A DNA stretch of 46,427 nucleotides from an uncultured Bacteroidales bacterium. Its GTDB lineage: Bacteria > Bacteroidota > Bacteroidia > Bacteroidales > WCHB1-69. The notes below the pieces were generated by a model, which was given only the letters and a program-made list of their open reading frames with translations, had not been told where the DNA came from and did no database searches. Positions 18,202 to 25,153 of the stretch are shown here, one piece after another (the stretch's first letter is position 1; each line of letters opens with the position of its first letter). Location: positions 3,840 to 50,266 of the forward strand of contig CAJOFD010000013.1 of NCBI GenBank assembly GCA_905233585.1, in the 5' to 3' direction. Made by a program: the position numbers and the translations under genes.

Positions 18202-18756
18202 ATGAAAATAATAGGCATAACAGGAACAATTGGAGCAGGCAAAGGAACAATTGTGGATTATTTGGTAAAACAAAAAAATTTCAAACATTATTCTGTAAGA
18301 AATTTTTTAATTGAAGAAATCAAAAAACAAGCCCTGCCTATCAATAGAGACAGCATGACTATGGTCGCCAACAATTTAAGAAAGACTCACAATCCGTCTT
18401 ATATTATAGACTGTCTGTATGAAGAAGCCCTTAAAAACCGACAAAATGCCATTATAGAATCTATCAGAACTTACGGAGAAGTGCTTTCCTTACGAAAATA
18501 TTCCAATTTTTATCTCTTTGCCATTGATGCCGACATTGCCGAGCGTTATCGCCGTGTCGTAAAACGGAATTCCGAAACCGACCATATCAGTTTTGAAGAA
18601 TTTAAGGCCAGCGAACATCAAGAAATGAACAACACTGACCCCAACAAACAAAACATATCCAAATGTATCTCCGAAGCCGATTTTTTATTTAATAACAACA
18701 AACAAATTGAAGATTTGTATCAAGACGTAGAACAAGTTTTAGCAAAAATACTATAA
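18202..18756 (+). CDS. P-loop nucleoside/nucleotide kinase-like protein
   Basis: The protein has a Walker A motif GTIGAGKGT (residues 7-15) typical of small nucleoside monophosphate kinases and dephospho-CoA kinase relatives, followed by a Lid-like basic segment AERYRRVVKRN (about 112-122). At 184 residues it is a single AAA-type kinase domain. The dCMP deaminase gene begins 2 bases after its stop, so a deoxynucleotide monophosphate kinase role is plausible but is an inference from context. It is not a clear match to CoaE, Cmk or Tmk. There is no signal peptide or membrane segment. Confidence 0.7.
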   Translation: MKIIGITGTIGAGKGTIVDYLVKQKNFKHYSVRNFLIEEIKKQALPINRDSMTMVANNLRKTHNPSYIIDCLYEEALKNRQNAIIESIRTYGEVLSLRKYSNFYLFAIDADIAERYRRVVKRNSETDHISFEEFKASEHQEMNNTDPNKQNISKCISEADFLFNNNKQIEDLYQDVEQVLAKIL

Positions 18757-18758
18757 AT

Positions 18759-19250
18759 ATGGACAACAACAAACACCAAAGACCCAGTTGGGACGAATAT
18801 TTTATCAAAATTGCCAATACCGTTGCCGAACGTGCCACCTGCGACAGAGGTCGAAGCGGTTGCGTAGTGGTGCGAAACAAACAAATGTTGGTTACAGGTT
18901 ATGTCGGCTCACCGATCGGCTTGCCTCATTGCGATGAAGTGGGACACCAAATGAAAAAAACAATACACGAAAACGGAGAGATTACCAATCATTGTGTCAG
19001 AACGGTGCATGCAGAACAGAACGCCATCTGCCAAGCCGCAAAATTGGGCATCTCTTTAGAAGGTGCTACCCTATATTGCCGAATGACTCCTTGCAGAACT
19101 TGTGCCATGATGATTATCAATTGCGGCATAAAAAGAGTGGTATGCGAAATGAAATACCATGCCGGACAAGAATCTGAAGAAATGTTTCAACAAGCCGGAA
19201 TTGAAATAGTTTTTATGCACGATGAAATTTTAAAATATAACAACCAGTAA
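18759..19250 (+). CDS. comEB: Deoxycytidylate (dCMP) deaminase, ComEB-like
   Basis: The enzyme converts dCMP to dUMP, the substrate of thymidylate synthase. The zinc site is HAE at residues 84-86 and PCRTC with Cys112 and Cys115. The N-terminal WDEYFIKIANTVAERATCDR and RGRSGCVVV blocks are the dCMP deaminase signature, and the Gly-rich GYVGSPIGLPHC segment is also typical. At 163 residues it has the usual size. It is sandwiched between the kinase-like gene (2-base gap) and the DUF1294 gene (no gap), which argues for one transcript. Confidence 0.93.
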   Translation: MDNNKHQRPSWDEYFIKIANTVAERATCDRGRSGCVVVRNKQMLVTGYVGSPIGLPHCDEVGHQMKKTIHENGEITNHCVRTVHAEQNAICQAAKLGISLEGATLYCRMTPCRTCAMMIINCGIKRVVCEMKYHAGQESEEMFQQAGIEIVFMHDEILKYNNQ

Positions 19251-19517
19251 GTGAATGCATTATACTATTATTTGTTGTTTATCAACATCTTATCTGGCAT
19301 AGTTTTTTGTATAGACAAATACAATGCAACACATAACCGACAAAGAGTTAGCGAAAAATCTCTGCATATTTTAGAGGCTTTGGGCGGTATTTTTCTGATA
19401 ATGATACTTATAACTGCTATTCACCATAAAAACAAAAAGAGAAGTTATTATTTAATCAGTCTTTTGATTGGCGTGGCTTGGACAATGGTTTTATGTCTGT
19501 ATATAATTGATATTTGA
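19251..19517 (+). CDS. DUF1294 small membrane protein
   Basis: This 88-residue protein has three hydrophobic segments. Between the first and second lies the DUF1294 signature FCIDKYNATHNRQRVSEKSLH followed by LEALGG, with HHKNKKRSYY after the second segment. The function is unknown. The start is a GTG at 19251, directly after the dCMP deaminase stop codon; no in-frame ATG exists before the signature, so GTG is the likely start. Confidence 0.8.
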   Translation: MNALYYYLLFINILSGIVFCIDKYNATHNRQRVSEKSLHILEALGGIFLIMILITAIHHKNKKRSYYLISLLIGVAWTMVLCLYIIDI

Positions 19518-19553
19518 GAATTTAACCTATCTATTCTCATTTGTTTTGACGGT

Positions 19554-20249
19554 TCAATCCTGCACAAACAACAAACCTCCGCCATCAAACAAAGGAGTTG
19601 TGTCAAGTTCCACAATATCAAAGCCCAAGTCAGTTATCCAACTTCTCATTTTTTCTCCATCTACTATGGTGTTTAACGAACCGCTGACAAACACCTGTTT
19701 GTCCCAGACTCCCATACACCCCCCTATCAAACCATAATTCAAACCGGGCAAGACAATTTGTTCCGGATTGACATATAGGCAATTGATTTTCATCTGCTCT
19801 AACTTGGCAAAAATAGCCTTGTCTGATGTAATAAAATTATCTTCAGACAAAACCATCGTTGAACAACGTGCAAACGATTGTTTTACATGTATATATGTTT
19901 TACCTTGCAGATTTTGCATAATAATAGGATCCGTACAATGTCTATTGTGAATGACAAAAGAACGGCTAACGGCTACATTGTATGCAGAAATCGTATCTTT
20001 GCTATCACTAACAATAGTTTTTCCGATTTGAAAATCAATATTTTTAGACTTGAAATATTCTATAATATATTGAGGTGTATTGGGAGCAAATACAGGTTTT
20101 GGCAAACCCATACAACAAAAAATATCAGCATGTCCAGCAAGAGCAGAAAAAGTAATGATGTTTCGTGCATCAAACGCTATCGGTTCGGCATAATTACTTA
20201 ACGTTTTTACAGCCTTATCGGACAATCGATAATCGTGAAGAACAATCAT
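19554..20249 (-). CDS. Unknown protein, possibly pentein (GME) fold, DUF6873-like
   Basis: This 231-residue soluble protein has no signal peptide. Short alternating strand segments and repeated motifs (VLHDYRLSD, IVLPGLNYGLIGGCMG, a C-terminal FDGGGLLFVQD) resemble the DUF6873 family, which has been related to the GME/pentein fold of amidinotransferases and dimethylarginine hydrolases. I recall this only loosely and cannot verify it. Cys126 or Cys186 might be functional. The gene follows the radical SAM gene by 7 bases, so the two are probably co-expressed. Confidence 0.5.
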   Translation of the reverse strand: MIVLHDYRLSDKAVKTLSNYAEPIAFDARNIITFSALAGHADIFCCMGLPKPVFAPNTPQYIIEYFKSKNIDFQIGKTIVSDSKDTISAYNVAVSRSFVIHNRHCTDPIIMQNLQGKTYIHVKQSFARCSTMVLSEDNFITSDKAIFAKLEQMKINCLYVNPEQIVLPGLNYGLIGGCMGVWDKQVFVSGSLNTIVDGEKMRSWITDLGFDIVELDTTPLFDGGGLLFVQD

Positions 20250-20256
20250 TTTTATT

Positions 20257-21258
20257 TTATTCTATTCTATACTCAAAATCAAAATTTTTCTTTTGTGCAT
20301 CTGTCACAAATTGCACCTCTGCAAATCGCGTTTTTAATAGATTTTTATTTTCTGCATAATAACCAATTGCCCCGTTCATGGCTTGCGGTGCAACACAAAC
20401 GACAAGTTTTCCTTGTTTGTTTTCAGGTATTTGCAACAATTTATCTTTCCATATTTTCGTCAATACCAATTCTTTGAACGAGACATGAAAGGGACCGTCC
20501 AACAAATCCTGTTTGTTTATCAATCTTTCACTTGGATGCAAACCCACACGCAACACTTTTACATTGTTATTGATAAACAACATATATATTTTTGCACACC
20601 AATTAACGGCTTCTTGCAACGAAAGAGCTTTGTATTTTCCTGTTCGCCACCATGTGGCCAAGGCAGTATCTTTAATCACCAAAGTAGGATAAATTCTTGT
20701 ATTATCGGCTTTTAAAGCAATGATTTTTTTGGCAGTAAACAAACTTTTTTCCAATGTATCATCAGGCAAACCTATCATCATTTGCAAGCCTAAATCAAAA
20801 CCATAACTTTTGATTAAAGCTGATGCCTGTTCTACATCTCTGACAGAATGTTTTCTACCCGATAATTTTAAAACATTTTCATCTAAAGATTGTGCTCCCA
20901 ATTCTATAGTTTTAACGCTATATCGTTGCAAATTGTCCAAAATTTCCTCCGAAATATAATCAGGGCGTGTCGATAATTGAATTTTTTCCACCCTTCCGTC
21001 TTTTACATAACGTTCAGCAATAGACAGATACAAATTTTGTTCTTCTATACTCATGCCCGTAAAACTTCCGCCGAAAAAAGCAATAGTCGTATGCTTATTC
21101 GAAGGTATTGTTTGCAAATACGACAAAATAATTTGTTCCGTTTCTTCCACCGATGGTACCGCCAAGCGATTGGCAATTCTATATTGATTGCAATACACAC
21201 ATCGGAATGGACATGATTTTTCAGGAATAAAAATCGGAATTGTATAAAATTGTTTCAC
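20257..21258 (-). CDS. Radical SAM protein, Elp3-like without acetyltransferase domain
   Basis: The CX3CX2C cluster motif CPFRCVYC lies at residues 16-23 from the chosen start. Next come FFGGSFTGM, QLSTRPDYI and ELGAQSLDENVL, the pattern of the Elp3/YhcC-like radical SAM group. The remaining 150 residues lack an acetyltransferase domain. Such proteins bind a 4Fe-4S cluster and SAM; the substrate is unknown, but tRNA modification is one possibility. The frame can be extended to a TTG at 21288, but that extension would be encoded by the ilvE terminator hairpin, so I prefer the GTG at 21258 (VKQFYTIPIFIPEK). No exact promoter is seen; expression may rely on readthrough. Confidence 0.8.
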   Translation of the reverse strand: MKQFYTIPIFIPEKSCPFRCVYCNQYRIANRLAVPSVEETEQIILSYLQTIPSNKHTTIAFFGGSFTGMSIEEQNLYLSIAERYVKDGRVEKIQLSTRPDYISEEILDNLQRYSVKTIELGAQSLDENVLKLSGRKHSVRDVEQASALIKSYGFDLGLQMMIGLPDDTLEKSLFTAKKIIALKADNTRIYPTLVIKDTALATWWRTGKYKALSLQEAVNWCAKIYMLFINNNVKVLRVGLHPSERLINKQDLLDGPFHVSFKELVLTKIWKDKLLQIPENKQGKLVVCVAPQAMNGAIGYYAENKNLLKTRFAEVQFVTDAQKKNFDFEYRIE

Positions 21259-21274
21259 CAAACAAATAAAAATA

Positions 21275-21298
21275 AGGCCGCCAAACAAATGGCAGCCT
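21275..21298 (-). terminator. Rho-independent terminator after ilvE
   Basis: On the minus strand AGGCTGCC pairs with GGCGGCCT (one G-T pair) around an 8-base loop, followed by TTATTTTTATTTG. It lies 24 bases after the ilvE stop codon. Confidence 0.8.
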
Positions 21299-21321
21299 AT
21301 ATATTACACAAATGTTCTATA

Positions 21322-22347
21322 CTATAAATCTATAATATCACACCAGCCGAAAACATCTTCTGCTTCACCATATTGAATTTGTTGCAAAGCAGTGTACAGT
21401 TTTTTGCACCATGGTCCCGGTTGTCCATCTTTGGAGATAACATAAGATTTATTATTATCCAAGTCATCAATGCGTTGGATAGGGCTGATAACAGCGGCAG
21501 TACCACAAGCACCTGCTTCTTCAAAAGTATCCAATTCTTCAATAGGAATAGGTCTGCGTTCGGTCTTCATACCCAAATGTTCTGCCAATTGCATCAAAGA
21601 TTTGTTGGTGATAGAAGGAAGAATGGAAGTAGATTGTGGTGTAATATAAGTATTGTTTTTGATACCGAAGAAATTAGCAGCACCTGCTTCATCAATATAA
21701 TGTTTTTCTTTTGCATCAAGATAAAATTCACAAGCATATTCACCGCCATGACAAGCTTCGCTATGAGCACGCATACTTGCTGCATAGTTGCCACCCACTT
21801 TGTAAATACCTGTGCCAAGTGGAGCAGAACGGTCATATTTACGAGTAATGACGTACGGATTGGTAGTAAAACCGCCTTTAAAATAAGGACCAACCGGTGT
21901 TACAAACACTACAAACAAATATTCATTTGCTGGTTTTACACCTACTTGAGCACCTGTACCTATCAACAATGGACGAAGATACAAAGAAGCACCTGTACCA
22001 TAAGGAGGAATAAAACGTTGATTCAAACGAATAACTTTGGCAACAGCTTCTCTGAATTTCTCTATTGGAAATTCAGCCATCATAATACCATGAGCAGTTG
22101 AGGCCAAACGTTTGGCATTTTCGTCCATACGGAATACACGTACTTTACCATCTTTACCACGGAAGGCTTTCAAACCTTCAAAACCTTCTTGTCCATAGTG
22201 CAAACAAGTGGCAGCCATGTGAATAGGAATTTCTTCAGAAGAAGAAACTTCTAATTCTCCCCATTTACCATCGCGATAATAACATCTTACATTGTAATCG
22301 GTTTTCATATAACCGAATGACAATTCTTTCCAATTTATATTTTCCAT
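21322..22347 (-). CDS. ilvE: Branched-chain amino acid aminotransferase
   Basis: The enzyme performs the last step of leucine, isoleucine and valine synthesis, and the first step of their breakdown, using PLP. It is a fold-type IV aminotransferase of the 340-residue BCAT2-like type. The Schiff-base lysine is likely Lys183 in GIYKVGGNYAAS. HYGQEGFEGLKAF, RPLLIGTG and the GTAAVISPI segment are class signatures. It is flanked by its own terminator and an 89-base upstream gap with a near-match -7 element (TTACTTTG at 22401-22394), so it is probably transcribed alone. Confidence 0.95.
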   Translation of the reverse strand: MENINWKELSFGYMKTDYNVRCYYRDGKWGELEVSSSEEIPIHMAATCLHYGQEGFEGLKAFRGKDGKVRVFRMDENAKRLASTAHGIMMAEFPIEKFREAVAKVIRLNQRFIPPYGTGASLYLRPLLIGTGAQVGVKPANEYLFVVFVTPVGPYFKGGFTTNPYVITRKYDRSAPLGTGIYKVGGNYAASMRAHSEACHGGEYACEFYLDAKEKHYIDEAGAANFFGIKNNTYITPQSTSILPSITNKSLMQLAEHLGMKTERRPIPIEELDTFEEAGACGTAAVISPIQRIDDLDNNKSYVISKDGQPGPWCKKLYTALQQIQYGEAEDVFGWCDIIDL

Positions 22348-22436
22348 ATTGTTAATATTTTGTATATATTTTTATTTATTTCCAAATAATACGCAAAGTA
22401 AGTACTTTTTTTTCAAATAAAATCAAATTCTTATCA

Positions 22437-23957
22437 TTATTTATTCACCATTGATAAAATTTCTTCTATTACCACTCTGTCATTCGACAAACGTGGTACT
22501 TTAAATTGTCCTCCTAATTTATTTCTGGAAGTCAACCATTTCAAAAACGTCCCCCTGGGAACAGAATGAACAAGCGGGCTTTGCAATAAAATATCAGCAG
22601 CGCGTTTGGCCTCATAATCCGAATTCTGATTTTTCAATTCTTCGTCCAATAATTGAGCAAATTGGCTTAACGACTGCGGAGATTGTTCAAATTCTATTAA
22701 CCACTGATGTGCGGCCTGCTGGGTAGAAGAAGGATAAATCGGGGCCATTGTATATTCATTGACAATTGCGTTCGTTTTTTTACATGCAAAGGCTATGGCT
22801 TTTTCCGCATTATCAACAATCAATTCTTCACCAAAGGCATTGACAAAATTGGTTGTCCGTCCCGTAATTATTATTCGATACGGATTCAATGAAGTGAATC
22901 GCACAACATCTCCAATTACATAACGCCACAAACCGGCATTTGTACTAATGACAATGACATAATTTTGGTCTAATTTTACTTGTTCCAAAGACACAGCATT
23001 GGAATAGTCTTTACAAACAAAGTCTTGCAAAGGCACAAATTCAAAGAAAACACCATTATCAACCAACAACAGCATATCATCGGACACAAGTCTGTCTTGT
23101 GTAGCAAAATAACCCTCACTTGCATTATATACCTGCCAAAAACATAACTTTTCGTTCGTAATATGTTGATATTGTTTTTTGTATGGAGCAAAATTAACGC
23201 CACCATGCATAAATAGTTCCATATTAGGCCAAACTTCACAAAGATTATCCTTCTGCTCTAATTCCAATATTCTTTTCACAATCATCAAAATCCAAGAAGG
23301 CACACCAGCCATGGCTCTCACATCTTGTTTTCTCATGTGTTGGGCAAAACATTCCAATTTTTCATTCCAATCTGCCATTAAAGCAATCTTATATGGCGGT
23401 GTTTTGAGTAAATTGACCCAAAACGGAAGCCCCTTTAACAAAAAGGCAGAAATATCCCCACAAATTGCTTCGGAATTGATGTCAAACGACCGTAAAGAAC
23501 CCGTCAAAGAAAATGTTTTTCCCATAAACAACTTTGAATCAGGACGATGAGATATATACAAAGACAAGGTATCCCGTCCACTCTGATAATTGTTATACCA
23601 AAGCGATTCTTGACTGAGAGGAATAAATTTGCTTTTACTTCCACTTGTTCCTGATGACTTGGCAAACCAAGCAACTTTTCCTTGCCACAAAACATTTTTT
23701 TCTCCTTTTATCATTCGTTCTATGTAAGGATAAAGACTTTGATAATCATTTATAGGCACCCGTTGAACAAATTGCCCATAATTGGCAATAGAAACAAAAT
23801 CATGTTGTTGCCCATATAGTGTTTGTTTGGCAGAAGACAATAATTTTTTCAACACAAAATGCTGACAATCTATGGGATTTTTCATCATATTGTCTATTCT
23901 GCCACATCTTGCAGCAAAATAACCCGACAAAATCTTATTCACACCAACAGAATGCAT
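22437..23957 (-). CDS. GH3-family acyl-adenylating protein
   Basis: This is a member of the GH3 family, acyl-adenylate-forming enzymes known in plants for conjugating hormones to amino acids. The phosphate-binding loop SSGTSGSKSK is at residues 101-110. YNASEGYFA and IGDVVRF are the conserved adenylation motifs, and ITGRTTNFVNAFGEEL is the hinge region. At 506 residues it is the short bacterial form. The bacterial substrate is unknown to me. It starts 1 base after the formimidoylglutamase-like gene's stop, so it is the last gene of the topA operon. Confidence 0.88.
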   Translation of the reverse strand: MHSVGVNKILSGYFAARCGRIDNMMKNPIDCQHFVLKKLLSSAKQTLYGQQHDFVSIANYGQFVQRVPINDYQSLYPYIERMIKGEKNVLWQGKVAWFAKSSGTSGSKSKFIPLSQESLWYNNYQSGRDTLSLYISHRPDSKLFMGKTFSLTGSLRSFDINSEAICGDISAFLLKGLPFWVNLLKTPPYKIALMADWNEKLECFAQHMRKQDVRAMAGVPSWILMIVKRILELEQKDNLCEVWPNMELFMHGGVNFAPYKKQYQHITNEKLCFWQVYNASEGYFATQDRLVSDDMLLLVDNGVFFEFVPLQDFVCKDYSNAVSLEQVKLDQNYVIVISTNAGLWRYVIGDVVRFTSLNPYRIIITGRTTNFVNAFGEELIVDNAEKAIAFACKKTNAIVNEYTMAPIYPSSTQQAAHQWLIEFEQSPQSLSQFAQLLDEELKNQNSDYEAKRAADILLQSPLVHSVPRGTFLKWLTSRNKLGGQFKVPRLSNDRVVIEEILSMVNK

Positions 23958-23958
23958 A

Positions 23959-25152
23959 TTATGGTTTTATTTTTTTATAGGTTTGCAACCACCTTTCCGG
24001 CACCTCTTCTTGACATGCCGTACGATAATCTTGTTCGGAACAAGGAATGATATAGTTTCGTTGAAATTTGGCATTTTCCCCTTCTTCTATAGGTATCTCC
24101 ATCCACCATAGATGGCTTGTTTTGCTCTTATAAAATATTATTTTATAGGTATTTTCAAACAACGAAACATAATATTTAAAGAAATTTCCTTTAGCAACAT
24201 CCGGCAAATCATTTGTCCGTTGCATATATCCTTGAATAAAATACCAAATCATTTCCGCAATAAGAATTGCACTCTGTTTTCTATTGTCCAAAGACGGATT
24301 GTATTCAAAAATACCCAAAGACGACAACTTATCACTGGCACCTGCATAATGGGCTAATGTGCATATTTCTTCTCCACTAAAACCATTAGGAGACACATAT
24401 TTGCAACCTGGAGAATCGGCAAAACGCACTGCTGACATATCTATCGAAACCATATCTGCATTTCTAATAATAGGTTCACTATTTTCCATATCTTGTTTTA
24501 CCAAGCCCAATCTATAGGTATCAAACAACAATTTGTCCATCAAAGCAAGTTCTTTGTTGCTTACAAAATAACTTTGATAGCCGACATTGCTATAATTGAA
24601 CAGGCAATTGGGTTGCGACAAAATAATTTTATTCAAATAAGCATTTGATTTGATAGGTTCATCTTCTTTGCCCAAATCCAAATGACTATCTATACTTGTA
24701 ATATTGATAACTCTGTCCAATTGTTGATAGGCCAGATAAACAGCATAGGTCAAATCCTGGCTGCCGCCCAAAACAATAGGGAAAATATCATTCTGTATCA
24801 AAGAAGACAATATATCTGTCAATATAATATAAGTATCCTTTACCTGATTGCCGATTTTCAAATTGCCAATATCTGCAATTTTAGGCATATTATCCTGATA
24901 GAACAATTGATAGAATTGTTCTCTAATTGCATCGGGGGCTTCAGCACAACCCTTATTGTTGATACTATTTCTATCCTCCCCTACTCCAAGAACAACTATT
25001 TTAGCCTCTGATATATCAGGGAAATGTTCACTTGTATGAATATCAATTCTATTTCCGATTCTATCGTCATTATCATCTCCCCCCCAAAAAGCAATTTTCT
25101 CCAAGTCTATAGGAGAAAAATAAATCGATATATCAAGTGTTTCGTCTATCAT
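23959..25152 (-). CDS. hutG: Formimidoylglutamase / arginase-superfamily protein with altered metal site
   Basis: The fold is that of ureohydrolases (arginase, agmatinase, formimidoylglutamase). SIDSHLDLG (Asp155, His157, Asp159) matches the central DxHxD metal motif. The first ligand motif GGDH is GGSQ here (Gln132), and SxDxDxxDP reads SIDMSAVRF with Ser240 replacing an aspartate. I recall similar substitutions in Bacteroidota homologues annotated as formimidoylglutamase, so this may be a family trait, and catalysis is uncertain. ATG 25152 (MIDETLD) is preferred over an upstream start that would run into topA; it starts 1 base after the topA stop codon. No other histidine degradation gene is in the window. 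Confidence 0.7.
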   Translation of the reverse strand: MIDETLDISIYFSPIDLEKIAFWGGDDNDDRIGNRIDIHTSEHFPDISEAKIVVLGVGEDRNSINNKGCAEAPDAIREQFYQLFYQDNMPKIADIGNLKIGNQVKDTYIILTDILSSLIQNDIFPIVLGGSQDLTYAVYLAYQQLDRVINITSIDSHLDLGKEDEPIKSNAYLNKIILSQPNCLFNYSNVGYQSYFVSNKELALMDKLLFDTYRLGLVKQDMENSEPIIRNADMVSIDMSAVRFADSPGCKYVSPNGFSGEEICTLAHYAGASDKLSSLGIFEYNPSLDNRKQSAILIAEMIWYFIQGYMQRTNDLPDVAKGNFFKYYVSLFENTYKIIFYKSKTSHLWWMEIPIEEGENAKFQRNYIIPCSEQDYRTACQEEVPERWLQTYKKIKP

Positions 25153-25153
25153 T

